A DNA stretch of 64,000 nt from Roseicella sp. DB1501 (GCF_013112485.1 NZ_JABFHG010000003.1:62001-126000); one strand, 5' to 3'; shown: positions 18,051 through 27,521, counted from the stretch's first letter. Made by a program: numbers and translations. The notes: generated by a model not told the origin, from the letters alone.

Positions 18051-18815
18051 ATGAGCAAGGACGCCATCCTCGGCGCCATCCGCCGCGGGCTGAAGCGCGG
18101 CCCGCTGCCGGCCGACCAGCAGGCGATGCTGGCCGGGCGGCTGGCCAGCCATCCGCGCCACCTGATCCCGGCCCGCTCCCGCCTGCCGCGGCCGGACCAG
18201 GTCGCGCTCTTCGTGCGCAATGTCGAGAAGGAGTTCGGCACGGTCGAGCGGGTGCCGGACCTTGCCGCGGTGCCGGCCGCGCTGGCGGAATACCTCGCGG
18301 CGCAGAACCTGCCCTCGCGCTTCGTCCTCGCGCCCAACCCGGATTTCGAGGGCATTCCCTGGACCGATCGGCCGCTGCTCACCTTCGAGCGCCGCCGGGC
18401 GCAGGCGAGCGACCAGGTCAGCCTGCAGCATGGCTGGGCCGGCATCGCCGAGACCGGGACGCTCATGCTGCCCTCCGGCCCTGGCCGGCCGACGACGCTG
18501 AACCTGCTGGCGGAGACCGAGGTGGTGGTGCTGCGCGCCAGCACCATCGTCGGCGCCTATGAGGAGGCCTGGGACCGGCTGCGGGCGGAAAGCCACGACG
18601 TCCGCTCGGGCGGCTTCATGCCGCGCAACATCATGTTCGTCACCGGCCCCTCGCGCTCGGCCGATATCGAGCAGACGCTGGAGCTCGGCGCGCATGGCCC
18701 GCGCCGCCTGCACGTCATCCTGGTGGATGACGATGCCGCCGCCCTGCCCCCCGGCGACGCCACCCCGCCGCCGCCCGTGGCGGTGCCCGGCGGGCCCGCC
18801 GCCCCGGGCGACTGA
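18051..18815 (+). CDS. lutC: Lactate utilization protein LutC
   Basis: 254-residue LUD-domain protein, the third subunit of LutABC. Features include an N-terminal basic helix, RPLLTFERRRAQ, GWAGIAETGTLML and the C-terminal NIMFVTGPSRSADIEQTLELG characteristic of LutC/YkgG. The extreme C-terminus is a proline-rich tail (from about residue 230) not needed for the fold. Cotranscribed with lutB and gfa, and followed 10 bases later by an Smr-domain gene. Confidence 0.92.
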   Translation: MSKDAILGAIRRGLKRGPLPADQQAMLAGRLASHPRHLIPARSRLPRPDQVALFVRNVEKEFGTVERVPDLAAVPAALAEYLAAQNLPSRFVLAPNPDFEGIPWTDRPLLTFERRRAQASDQVSLQHGWAGIAETGTLMLPSGPGRPTTLNLLAETEVVVLRASTIVGAYEEAWDRLRAESHDVRSGGFMPRNIMFVTGPSRSADIEQTLELGAHGPRRLHVILVDDDAAALPPGDATPPPPVAVPGGPAAPGD

Positions 18816-18825
18816 GGCGGGGGTG

Positions 18826-19440
18826 ATGCGGCGCAACGGGGCGACGGGGGCGGGGCGTCCCGCGCCCGTCCAGCCCCGGCCACGCCACGGCCTGACCGAG
18901 GCGGAACGGGCGCTCTGGCAGCTCTACACGGTGCGGGCGCAGGTGGCGCCGCTGCCGGGCAAGGCGCTGCCGGCCCCGCCCCGGCCCGAAGCCCCGGCCG
19001 CGCCGGAGCCGCCGCCCACCCCGCGCCAGGCCCGGCTGCCGCTGCCGAAGCCGGCCGAGCGCGCGGCGCCGCATCGCGGCGTGGAGCTGCAGATCGGCCA
19101 GGCGCCGGCCGGGCTCGATGCCCGGCGCTGGCGCGCGCTGCGCCGCGGCGAGACCCGGCCGGAGCGCACCCTCGACCTGCATGGCCGCCGGGCCCAGGAC
19201 GCGCATGCCGCAGTCCGCCGCTTTCTGCACGAGGCGCAGCTCGACGGGCTGCGCTGCGTCGCCATCGTCACCGGCAAGGGATCCGGGGGGCAGGAGCCGG
19301 GAGTGCTGCGGCGGGAGCTGCCGCACTGGCTGAACGCGCCGGAGCTGCGGCACCTGCTGCTCGGCGCAGCGCATTACGCCGCCGGCAACCCCGGCGCCGT
19401 GGTGCTGCTGCTGCGCCGGCTGCGGGGCCTGCGGGAATGA
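18826..19440 (+). CDS. Smr (MutS2 C-terminal-like) domain protein
   Basis: 204-residue protein with a disordered Pro/Ala-rich first half (residues 15-85) and a C-terminal Smr domain: TLDLHGRRAQDA near 120 and VTGKGSG near 148, the LDxHG and GxG motifs of this nuclease family. ATG 18826 is preceded in frame by GTG 18823, also usable. It overlaps the following regulator gene by ATGA. The family includes DNA or RNA nicking nucleases; its place behind lutC looks incidental. Confidence 0.88.
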   Translation: MRRNGATGAGRPAPVQPRPRHGLTEAERALWQLYTVRAQVAPLPGKALPAPPRPEAPAAPEPPPTPRQARLPLPKPAERAAPHRGVELQIGQAPAGLDARRWRALRRGETRPERTLDLHGRRAQDAHAAVRRFLHEAQLDGLRCVAIVTGKGSGGQEPGVLRRELPHWLNAPELRHLLLGAAHYAAGNPGAVVLLLRRLRGLRE

Positions 19441-19802
19441 CGCCCTTCGGCGCCCGGCTGCGCGCCTTGCGCGAGGCCTATGGCGTGACCCAGGCGGAGC
19501 TCGCCCGCGCCCTGCACGTCTCGCCGGCCTATCTCTCGGCGCTGGAACACGGGCATCGCGGCCGGCCCTCGCCGGGCCTGATCCATCAGCTCAACGAGTA
19601 TTTCGGCCTGATCTGGGACGATGCCGAGGAGATGGTGCGCCTCGCCCGGCTCTCGCATCCCCGGGTGGTGGTGGACACGGCCGGGCTCTCGGCCGAGGCG
19701 ACGGCGCTGGCCAACCGCCTGGCGCGGGAGATCCGCTGCCTGAAGCCGGAGACGATCGCGGCGCTGACCGCGGTGCTGGAACGGGCCGCCGAGCGGGAGT
19801 GA
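19437..19802 (+). CDS. XRE-family helix-turn-helix regulator
   Basis: 121-residue DNA-binding protein. An XRE/Cro HTH occupies residues 4-60 (LRALREAYGVTQAELA, SPAYLSALEHGHRG). The C-terminal helix region has no recognisable ligand domain. It is translationally coupled to the Smr gene (ATGA overlap). It may regulate the lut operon, but GntR-type LldR is the usual lut regulator, so this is open. Confidence 0.9.
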   Translation: MTPFGARLRALREAYGVTQAELARALHVSPAYLSALEHGHRGRPSPGLIHQLNEYFGLIWDDAEEMVRLARLSHPRVVVDTAGLSAEATALANRLAREIRCLKPETIAALTAVLERAAERE

Positions 19803-19824
19803 GGCCGCGGCCAAGCCCGGCCTC
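19801..19824. terminator. Hairpin spanning two convergent stop codons
   Basis: GAGGCCG (19801-19807) and CGGCCTC (19818-19824) form a 7-bp stem. It includes the TGA of the XRE gene and overlaps the stop of the opposite-strand gene (19823-19825). It could act as a bidirectional terminator, though neither side has a T tract. Confidence 0.4.
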
Positions 19825-20353
19825 AAACCGCGCCGGAGGGCCCGCCCGGCAGCCGCACCGCATGCGTCACATGCCGCATGCCATGCGTCTTCTTGCCCAC
19901 CAGCACGCCGGTATGGCGATTGTCGTAGAGCACGGCGAGGCCGAAGCCATGGCTGCGCAGCAGCAGGAAATGGTCGGTGATGCGGAGCAGGTACCAGCCC
20001 TCCTCCAGCCCGTCGCGGACAAAACGCAGCAGGCTGCGGCGCCGCTCCGGCAGCGCGACCGGCTCGTAGGGGATGCCGAGCCCGTCCAGCACGCCGAGCA
20101 GATCCCGCCAATAGGCGGTGACGATGGGCCCTTCGGGCGGATACCAGCCCGGCGCGACGCTGCGAAGCAGATGGCTGGTCTCGGCATAGCCACGGCCAGT
20201 GGCCAGGGCGAGGGCGGCCGGGCCGCACCAGGGGATCTCGCCCTGATTCTCCTCGAGCAGCGCCAGGTGCCCGCGCATCTGGACCGGCTGGTCCTTGCGA
20301 TGGCCCGCCTGGTCCTCGTCTGTCGCATCGGTTGGCCGGGAGGACTGGACCAT
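19823..20353 (-). CDS. Conserved hypothetical, papain-like (C39-like) fold suspected
   Basis: I do not recognise a named family. The protein has up to 176 residues; ATG 20353 or ATG 20278 (MRGHLALLEEN) could be the start. A Cys in GEIPWCGPAALALAT followed about 90 residues later by RITDHFLLLRSHG recalls the Cys and His order of papain-like/C39 peptidases, and the chain ends with YDNRHTGVLVGKK. A promoter-like TTGACA-17-GATTCT lies upstream on this strand (20401-20429). A peptidase-like or catalytically inactive binding role is inference. Confidence 0.7.
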   Translation of the reverse strand: MVQSSRPTDATDEDQAGHRKDQPVQMRGHLALLEENQGEIPWCGPAALALATGRGYAETSHLLRSVAPGWYPPEGPIVTAYWRDLLGVLDGLGIPYEPVALPERRRSLLRFVRDGLEEGWYLLRITDHFLLLRSHGFGLAVLYDNRHTGVLVGKKTHGMRHVTHAVRLPGGPSGAV

Positions 20354-20400
20354 AAGGTCGGATTCCGCATCGCAGCGGTCGCGGGACCGCGTAAGATCAC

Positions 20401-20429
20401 AGAATCGTGTATATTCACTTTTCTGTCAA
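20401..20429 (-). promoter_or_regulatory. Sigma70-like promoter for the papain-like gene
   Basis: On the minus strand a perfect TTGACA (complement of 20424-20429) is followed after 17 bases by GATTCT (complement of 20401-20406). Transcription would start near 20394, about 40 bases before ATG 20353. Confidence 0.5.
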
Positions 20430-20430
20430 T

Positions 20431-20536
20431 CAGTGAGCTCGGACAGAGGCCAAGCGGTCCAGCGCGTGATGCGCCGAGGCCACAGGGACGGGGGGCTGGG
20501 GACAGCCTTCGTCTCGTCCCGGTGAGGGGCTCACTG
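20431..20536. ncRNA. Candidate structured RNA, three-way junction
   Basis: A 10-bp closing helix (CAGTGAGCTC 20431-20440 with GGGCTCACTG 20527-20536, one G-U) encloses two hairpins: GCGC-GTGAT-GCGC (20462-20474), extended by GGCC/GGCC (20448-20451, 20478-20481), and GGGACG/CGTCCC (20485-20490, 20515-20520) with an inner GGCTG-GGGA-CAGCC having a GNRA loop. It lies between two minus-strand genes (maf and the papain-like gene) and matches no RNA family I know. It could alternatively be the maf 3' end structure. Strand unknown. Confidence 0.4.
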
Positions 20537-20613
20537 CGGGAAGCCCTATACCCCGCCCGTGCCGGGCCTTCACCCCGGCCTGCGGCACCGCCCCCCGGTT
20601 TCGCCGCGCTGTC

Positions 20614-21252
20614 TCACCGCAGCAACACCCCGTGCCCGCGCAGGAAATCCAGCAATGGCAGCAGCGGCAGGCCAAGGATGGCGCTGTGCTCGCCCTCGAC
20701 CCGGGCGAAGAGCTGCACCCCCGGCCCCTCCAGCCGATAGGCCCCAACCGAGGACAGCACCGCCTCGCCCTCGGCCGCCAGATAGGCTTCGAGGAACTCG
20801 TCGCCGAAGGCGCGCATGGTCAGCCGCGGCCGCGCCAGGTGCTGCCAGACCCGCGCGCCGCGCCGCCAGCAGACCACGGCAGAGACCAACTCATGCGTGC
20901 GGCCGCGCAGCGCCCGGAGATGCGCCCGCGCCCCCGCCATGTCCGCCGGCTTGTCGAACCAGCGCGGGCGCCCCGCCTCATCCGGGCAGACCAGCATCTG
21001 GTCGGCGCCGATGACCAGCGCCTCGGGATGCCGGCGGGCGATCCGCTGCGCCTTGGCCTCGGCGAGCAGCATGGCGGCATCCTCGGGCGGGATGCCCTCG
21101 GCCTGGGCGCTCGCCTTGATCGCCGCCTCGTCGACCGCCGCCGCCACGGCGGTGAAGGCGAGGCCGGCGCCACGCAGCACCGCCTGCCGCGCGGATGAGG
21201 CGGTGGCGAGGATCAGGGGCGGGTCCTCGCGCTGCAGCCGGACGGCGGTCAT
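20614..21252 (-). CDS. maf: Maf family nucleotide pyrophosphatase
   Basis: 212-residue house-cleaning pyrophosphatase that hydrolyses non-canonical NTPs to NMPs. Family motifs are [12 protein letters not shown] near the N-terminus (phosphate loop), VIGADQMLV (catalytic Asp region), [14 protein letters not shown], and [12 protein letters not shown]. The start overlaps the ppsR stop by four bases (ATGA), so they form an operon. It lies on the left side of the putative origin. Confidence 0.93.
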   Translation of the reverse strand: MTAVRLQREDPPLILATASSARQAVLRGAGLAFTAVAAAVDEAAIKASAQAEGIPPEDAAMLLAEAKAQRIARRHPEALVIGADQMLVCPDEAGRPRWFDKPADMAGARAHLRALRGRTHELVSAVVCWRRGARVWQHLARPRLTMRAFGDEFLEAYLAAEGEAVLSSVGAYRLEGPGVQLFARVEGEHSAILGLPLLPLLDFLRGHGVLLR

Positions 21253-22172
21253 GCCCTCTGGCCCGCCGGCTGCGCCACGGCCCCGCCCGAGCCCTGGCCG
21301 CCGTTCTGGCCGGGGGGCGGCGTCGCCTGCGGGCCCTCCTGGTTGCGGCGCATGTGCCAGGCCTCCATGAGCTGCAGCACGGTCGCCGCCGTCTCCTCGA
21401 TGCTGCGGCGGGTGACGTCGATCACCGGCCAGCCGCGAGCGGTGCAGAGCCGGCGTGCCGCCAGGATCTCGGCCTTCACGCTGTCGGGGTCGATATAGTC
21501 GGTGGTGCTCTGCCGCACGCCGTCGGCGCCGATCAGCCGCAGCCGGTGGCGGCGGATCTCGATCAACGCCGCCGCCTCGATGGTCAGCCCCACCACCGGG
21601 CAGCGCGGCGTCTCCAGCTCCGGCGGCAGCGGCGCGCCGGGGACGATCGGCACGTTCGCCGCCTTGATGCCGCGATTGGCGAGGTAGAAGCAGGTCGGCG
21701 TCTTGGAGGAGCGGGAGACGCCGACCAGGCAGACCTCCGCCTCATGGATCCCGGCCGTGCCCTGGCCGTCGTCATGCGCCAGCACGAAATGCATGGCGTC
21801 GATCCGACGGAAGTAGTCGGCATCCATCACGTGCTGCGCCGCCCGCTTCTCCTTGGCCTGGGCGCCGATCTGCCCCTGCAGCAGGTCCATCACCTGGTCG
21901 AGCACCGAGAGGCAGGGCACGCCGAGCCGCTCGCAGACCTCCTCCAGCGCATGCCGCAGGCTGCGGTCCACCAGGGTGAAAAGCACCGGCCCGGGCTCGT
22001 GCTGCAATCCTTCCAGCACCCGGTCGAGCTGCAGGCGGGAGCGGATGAGGCTCCAGCGATGGTGGACGACGTGATGGTCCTCGAAGCGGGCGAGGGTGGC
22101 CCGGGCGATCGAGTTCAGCGTCTCGCCCGTGCTGTCGGAGACCAGGTGGAGGTTGATGGCGCGCTGGGACAT
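21249..22172 (-). CDS. ppsR: Pyruvate, phosphate dikinase/PEP synthase regulatory protein
   Basis: DUF299 (Kinase-PPPase) protein of about 307 residues, a bifunctional Ser/Thr kinase and pyrophosphorylase controlling pyruvate phosphate dikinase or PEP synthase. [13 protein letters not shown] marks the N-terminus, the P-loop-like [15 protein letters not shown] lies near residue 150, and the tail is a low-complexity Gly/Gln/Pro run. ATG 22172 gives MSQRAIN; the frame is open further upstream by chance. It reads away from the putative origin and is coupled to maf. Confidence 0.93.
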   Translation of the reverse strand: MSQRAINLHLVSDSTGETLNSIARATLARFEDHHVVHHRWSLIRSRLQLDRVLEGLQHEPGPVLFTLVDRSLRHALEEVCERLGVPCLSVLDQVMDLLQGQIGAQAKEKRAAQHVMDADYFRRIDAMHFVLAHDDGQGTAGIHEAEVCLVGVSRSSKTPTCFYLANRGIKAANVPIVPGAPLPPELETPRCPVVGLTIEAAALIEIRRHRLRLIGADGVRQSTTDYIDPDSVKAEILAARRLCTARGWPVIDVTRRSIEETAATVLQLMEAWHMRRNQEGPQATPPPGQNGGQGSGGAVAQPAGQRA

Positions 22173-22474
22173 GGGGTGGAGAATAGCGTGGACCGCGGGG
22201 GATACCGGGGAAAACCCTGGCGTCCCGGCGGGTTGCCTGGGAAACGGGTTGACGAGTCCGGTCCGAACCGACCGGCGGGAGGATCGCGACGGGGTCTGAT
22301 GGGGGAATCCGCACGACTCCAATTCATCCCCAGGATTCCACCGAGTCGCCGACTCACGCGCCTGTGGACCGGGCTGTGGATGGTTCGCGAAACAATTGTC
22401 TCCACATTGTCCACAGGCCTCTACAAGCCCCACCACCTTTTAAGACTCCTGTTTTCTTGCGAGAGAGTGCGGCC
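22173..22474. other. oriC: Candidate chromosomal replication origin (oriC)
   Basis: This 302-bp divergent gap between ppsR and hemE holds four TCCACA-core DnaA-box-like sites in 53 bp: complement at 22363-22371 and 22375-22383, direct at 22398-22406 and 22407-22415 (TTGTCCACA, one mismatch from TTATCCACA). Six GANTC sites lie at 22254, 22315, 22334, 22343, 22351 and 22444. An A/T-richer stretch, 22436-22460, could be the unwinding element. The origin lies beside hemE in Caulobacter and Rickettsia, and parAB/parS are 14 kb away here. Confidence 0.72.
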
Positions 22475-23536
22475 ATGGAGAGCGAACGTCCCGCGGCAGG
22501 CCTGCCCAAGCCCCTGCTCCGCGCCCTGGGCGGCGAGGCCGTCTGGCCGCCGCCGCTATGGCTGATGCGCCAGGCTGGCCGCTACCTGCCGGAATACCGG
22601 GAGGTGCGGGCCCAGGCCGGCGACTTCGTCACGCTCTGCACCACGCCCGAGATGGCGGCCGAGGTGACGCTGCAACCCATTCGCCGCTTCGGCATGGACG
22701 GGGCGATCCTCTTCTCCGACATCCTCATGGTGCCCTGGGCGATGGGGCAGAGCCTGCGCTTCGCCGAGGGCGAGGGGCCGCAGCTCGACCCGGTCCGCGA
22801 TGCCGAGGCGATGGCGGCGCTCGACCACAACCTGGTGGTGCAGCGGGCGGCGCCGATCTTCGAGACGGTGCGGCTGGTCCGCGCCGCCCTCGACGCCCAT
22901 GCGCCGCGCGTCGCGCTGATCGGCTTCGCCGGCAGCCCCTTCACCGTCGCCTGCTACATGGTGGAAGGCCATGGAAGCCGCGACTTCGCCATCCCCCGCA
23001 GCCTCGCCTTCACCGAGCCGCTGCTCTTCGGCAAGCTGATCCGCCAGCTCGTCGACGCCACCACCGCCTATCTGCTGGCCCAGGCCGAGGCGGGGGCCGA
23101 GGCGCTGATGCTCTTCGACAGCTGGGCCGGGCTGCTGCCGCCGGCGCAGTTCCGCCGCTGGGTGATCGAGCCGACGGGGCAGATCGTCCGCGCCATCCGC
23201 AAGGTGAACGCAACCATCCCGATCATCGGCTTCCCGCGCCTCGCCGGGCCGATGCTGGCGGAATACGCGCAGCGCACCGGCGTGCAGTGCCTCGGCCTCG
23301 ACACGACGATGGAGCTGCGCTGGGCCGCGGGGGCGGTGGCGCCGGGGCAGGCGCTGCAGGGCAACCTGGACCCGCTGGCCCTGGTCGGCGGCGGCATGGC
23401 GCTGGAGGCGGAGACGCGCAGCATCCTCGGTGCCATGCGCGGCCGGCCCTACATCTTCAACCTCGGGCATGGCATCGAGAAGGTGACGCCGCCGGAGCAT
23501 GTCTCGGCCCTGGTGCGGCTGGTGCGGACGGGCTGA
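22475..23536 (+). CDS. hemE: Uroporphyrinogen decarboxylase
   Basis: Cytoplasmic enzyme converting uroporphyrinogen III to coproporphyrinogen III in heme synthesis, 353 residues. The N-terminal signature MRQAGRYLPEYR starts near residue 31; FSDILMVPWAMG and GFAGSPFTVACYMVEG are the other family blocks. ATG 22475 follows GAGAGAG. First gene of a hemE-hemH-HAD-hemJ cluster. It stands directly right of the candidate origin, as in other alphaproteobacteria. Confidence 0.97.
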   Translation: MESERPAAGLPKPLLRALGGEAVWPPPLWLMRQAGRYLPEYREVRAQAGDFVTLCTTPEMAAEVTLQPIRRFGMDGAILFSDILMVPWAMGQSLRFAEGEGPQLDPVRDAEAMAALDHNLVVQRAAPIFETVRLVRAALDAHAPRVALIGFAGSPFTVACYMVEGHGSRDFAIPRSLAFTEPLLFGKLIRQLVDATTAYLLAQAEAGAEALMLFDSWAGLLPPAQFRRWVIEPTGQIVRAIRKVNATIPIIGFPRLAGPMLAEYAQRTGVQCLGLDTTMELRWAAGAVAPGQALQGNLDPLALVGGGMALEAETRSILGAMRGRPYIFNLGHGIEKVTPPEHVSALVRLVRTG

Positions 23537-23588
23537 ACAGGTCGCGGGGCGGGCTTGACCTGCCCCGCCGGCATGTCATCTCCGCCGC

Positions 23589-24713
23589 ATGGACCAAACC
23601 GCGCCCGCCGGCCCGCCGGCCGAGTCCCAAGGCCAGGCCGGCGGCCGGCGCGTCGCCATCGTGCTGTTCAACCTCGGCGGCCCGGACCGCACCGAGAGCG
23701 TCCGGCCCTTCCTGCGGAACCTCTTCCTCGATCCCGCCATCCTGCGGGTGCCGGGCTTCGTCCGGCCCTGGCTGGGGCGGCTGATCGCCTGGCGGCGGAC
23801 CCGGGCAGCGACGGAGAACTACGCCATCCTCGGCGGCGGCTCGCCGCTGCTCGCCCTCACCGAGGCGCAGGGGCGGGCGCTGGAGGCGGCACTGGCCGGG
23901 GACGCCGCGACCTATCGCTGCTTCGTCGCCATGCGCTACTGGCACCCGATGAGCGAGGCATGCGCCCGCGACGTCGCCGCCTGGCGGCCGGACGAGGTGC
24001 TGCTGCTGCCGCTCTACCCGCAATTCTCCACCACGACGACCGGCAGCAGCCTGCTTGCCTGGGAGGCGGCAGCGCGGGCGGCCGGACTTGCCGTGCCGAC
24101 CACCACGCTTTGCTGCTGGCATTCCGATCCCGGCTTCGCCGCGGCGACGGCCGGGCTGGTGCGCCAGGCCTGGGAGGCGGCGCGGGCGGCGCTGCCGGCC
24201 GGGGTGGGGCTGCGGCTGCTCTTCTCCGCCCATGGCCTGCCCGAGAGCATCGTGAAGGCCGGCGATCCCTATCAGTGGCAGGTGGAGAGGAGCGTCGCCG
24301 CGGTGACCGCCCGGCTCGACTTGCCGGAGCTCGACCACCAGGTCTGCTACCAGTCGCGGGTCACGCCGCAGACCTGGCTTGGCCCCTCCATCGAGACGGC
24401 GCTGGAAGAGGCGGCGCGGGACCGGGTGGCGGTGCTGGTCTGCCCGATCGCCTTCGTCTCCGAGCATTCCGAGACGCTGGTCGAGCTCGACGTGGAATAC
24501 CGGGAGGTGGCGGAGCGGCTCGGCCTGCCGGGCTATTTCCGCGTGCCGGCGCAGAACAGCGACCCGGCTTTCATCGCCGCCCTGGCCGGCCTCGTGCGCG
24601 GCGCCCGGGCCGGCGGCCGCGCCCTCTGCAGCTTCGCCGGCGGCCGGCAATGCCCGAAGCCCTTCGGCGACTGCCCGCATGCCCGCGCCCGGCAGGAGAC
24701 CGTCGCCGCATGA
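23589..24713 (+). CDS. hemH: Ferrochelatase
   Basis: Inserts Fe(II) into protoporphyrin IX, the last heme step, at the membrane surface; 374 residues. VLFNLGGPD opens the fold, the catalytic His is in SAHGLPESIVKAGDPY (His near 215) and the acid in SEHSETLVELD. The C-terminus has two Cys (GGRQCPKPFGDCPHA), too few by sight to call an iron-sulfur cluster. The first 18 residues are a flexible Gln/Ala/Gly-rich extension. ATGA overlap with the next gene shows coupling. Confidence 0.97.
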   Translation: MDQTAPAGPPAESQGQAGGRRVAIVLFNLGGPDRTESVRPFLRNLFLDPAILRVPGFVRPWLGRLIAWRRTRAATENYAILGGGSPLLALTEAQGRALEAALAGDAATYRCFVAMRYWHPMSEACARDVAAWRPDEVLLLPLYPQFSTTTTGSSLLAWEAAARAAGLAVPTTTLCCWHSDPGFAAATAGLVRQAWEAARAALPAGVGLRLLFSAHGLPESIVKAGDPYQWQVERSVAAVTARLDLPELDHQVCYQSRVTPQTWLGPSIETALEEAARDRVAVLVCPIAFVSEHSETLVELDVEYREVAERLGLPGYFRVPAQNSDPAFIAALAGLVRGARAGGRALCSFAGGRQCPKPFGDCPHARARQETVAA

Positions 24714-25399
24714 GCGTCCCGCCGCCCGCCCGCCCGCCGGGCCCGCCGCGGGCCGTGCTGTTCGATTGCGACGGCGTCCTCGCTGATAGCGAGGGGCTGG
24801 TGAACCGCATCGTCGCCGAGGACCTCACGGCGCGCGGCTGGCGCCTTTCCGGCGAGGAGGCGCATGAGGCCTTCCTCGGCATGGCGCTGCCCGACATGCT
24901 GCCGGTGATCGAGGCGCGGGTTGGCAGGCTGCCGCCGCACTGGGCACAGGAGCTGGCGCATCGCATCACCGGGGCGATGCTGGTCGAGCTGGAGCCGGTG
25001 CCGGGGGCGGAGGCGGCGGTGCGGGCGGTGATCGCCGCCGGGCTGCCGGTCGCGGTCGCCTCCAATTCCGGGCGCGAGGAATTGCAGGCCAAGCTGCGGC
25101 GCCTCGGCCTGGCCGAGGCCTTCGGGGATCGCGTCCTCAGCTTCGAGGATGTCGCGCGGCCGAAGCCGGCGCCCGACCTCTACCGCGCCGCCGCCGAGGC
25201 CTGCGGCGTGCCGCCGGCGGAGTGCGCGGTGGTGGAGGACAGCCTGCTCGGCGCCCGGGCCGGCATCGCTGCCGGCTGTCGGGTGTTCGGCTTCGCCCGC
25301 GGCACCGATGCCGCGGTGCTGGCCGCGATCGGGGCGCGGCCCTTCGCGGCGATGGCCGAGCTGCCGGGCCTGCTCGGCCTGGGCGGGGCGCCGGCATGA
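24710..25399 (+). CDS. HAD-superfamily phosphatase (beta-phosphoglucomutase/phosphoglycolate phosphatase type)
   Basis: 229-residue HAD hydrolase. Motif I is LFDCDGVLADSE (nucleophile and acid Asp), motif II is VASNSG, motif III Lys is in RPKPAPDLY and motif IV is VVEDSLLGARAG. A helical cap between motifs I and II makes it subtype IA. It overlaps hemH (ATGA) and overlaps hemJ by four bases, so all three are translated together. The substrate is unknown; no heme-linked phosphatase step is established. Confidence 0.92.
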   Translation: MSVPPPARPPGPPRAVLFDCDGVLADSEGLVNRIVAEDLTARGWRLSGEEAHEAFLGMALPDMLPVIEARVGRLPPHWAQELAHRITGAMLVELEPVPGAEAAVRAVIAAGLPVAVASNSGREELQAKLRRLGLAEAFGDRVLSFEDVARPKPAPDLYRAAAEACGVPPAECAVVEDSLLGARAGIAAGCRVFGFARGTDAAVLAAIGARPFAAMAELPGLLGLGGAPA

Positions 25400-25848
25400 C
25401 CGTCGCGGCGCTGGCGCCCTGGTACCTTTGGGTGAAATCGGTCCATCTGATGGCGGTGATCGCCTGGCTGGCCGGGCTGTTCTACCTGCCGCGCCTCTTC
25501 GTCTATCACAGCGACGTGCCGGTCGGCGGCGATCAGGATGCGCTCTTCGCGGTGATGGAGCGGCGGCTGATCCGCGGCATCATGAACCCGGCGATGATCC
25601 TCGCCTGGCTCTGCGGCATCACCCTGGTGCTGACGCCGGGCGTGGTGAACTGGAGCGCCGGCTGGTGGCATGTGAAGCTGGCGGGCGTGCTCGGCATGAC
25701 CGGCTTCCACCACCACCTCTCCCTGGCGCGGAAATCCCTCGCCCGCGGCGAGCGGCGGCACGGTGCGCGCTACTGGCGAGCGATGAACGAGCTGCCGACC
25801 CTGCTGATGGTCGCGATCGTGCTCATGGTGATCGTGAAGCCCTTCTGA
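25396..25848 (+). CDS. hemJ: Protoporphyrinogen IX oxidase HemJ
   Basis: 150-residue membrane protein of the UPF0093/HemJ family that oxidises protoporphyrinogen IX to protoporphyrin IX. Four hydrophobic segments are visible. The conserved His is in WVKSVHLMAVIAWLAGLFYLP and further family residues lie in WWHVKLAGVLGMTGFHHHL. The start overlaps the HAD stop (ATGA). With hemE and hemH here, three of the last heme steps are in one operon, and HemJ replaces HemG/HemY. Confidence 0.95.
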   Translation: MTVAALAPWYLWVKSVHLMAVIAWLAGLFYLPRLFVYHSDVPVGGDQDALFAVMERRLIRGIMNPAMILAWLCGITLVLTPGVVNWSAGWWHVKLAGVLGMTGFHHHLSLARKSLARGERRHGARYWRAMNELPTLLMVAIVLMVIVKPF

Positions 25849-25908
25849 ATCCTCGCCCTGCCTCCCGCCTAGCCTTGATCCGGCGTGGCCGGCAACCCAA
25901 ATCGGCAG

Positions 25909-25937
25909 TTGACGGGTGGTGTTGCGGTCCCTAGGGT
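25909..25937 (+). promoter_or_regulatory. Promoter upstream of rho
   Basis: TTGACG (25909-25914), 17-base spacer, then TAGGGT (25932-25937). Transcription from near 25944 would give a leader of about 220 bases before ATG 26163. rho is autoregulated through its leader in E. coli, and the length here allows something similar. I see no other element in this 314-bp gap. Confidence 0.45.
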
Positions 25938-26162
25938 CGCGCTGCTCGCCCGGGCAGCCTGGGGCGATTCGCGCCGTGCTGCCCATCTCCCTTCCTCTCC
26001 TCGGGACTTCGCCGGCCGACGGCTCCGATCAATTCCTGGCCCCCGGGACCTGATCGTGTTCGTGGCAGTGGCGGAACGGCCGGGGCATCGGTGCGGCTCC
26101 TCCGCGCCACTGCCGGCCCTACTGGGAAGTCTCCCGCTCCCCGCATCCGGACGCACAGCGCC

Positions 26163-27437
<1,275 letters not shown>

Positions 27438-27445
27438 ACGGGCGG

Positions 27446-27470
27446 GGCCGCCGGCAGCGCGCCGGCGGCC
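27446..27470 (+). terminator. GC-rich hairpin after rho
   Basis: GGCCGCCGGC (27446-27455) and GCCGGCGGCC (27461-27470) form a perfect 10-bp stem with loop AGCGC, nine bases after the rho stop. There is no T tract, as often in GC-rich genomes. It may terminate or pause transcription into the next gene. Confidence 0.55.
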
Positions 27471-27521
27471 GCACCTGGCCTCTTCCATCAGCGAAGGCGA
27501 CTCCCGATCTTGTCGGCAGCC

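Noticed and set aside
16164-18836. 890-codon minus-strand open frame opposite lutB-gfa-lutC
   Set aside because: Same GC artefact; three well-defined genes occupy the other strand.
20441-20490. tRNA-Ser/Leu-like D-arm text (GGCCAAGCGGTCC) in the 20.4 kb gap
   Set aside because: No 7-base anticodon loop, no T-loop and no acceptor pairing can be formed around it.
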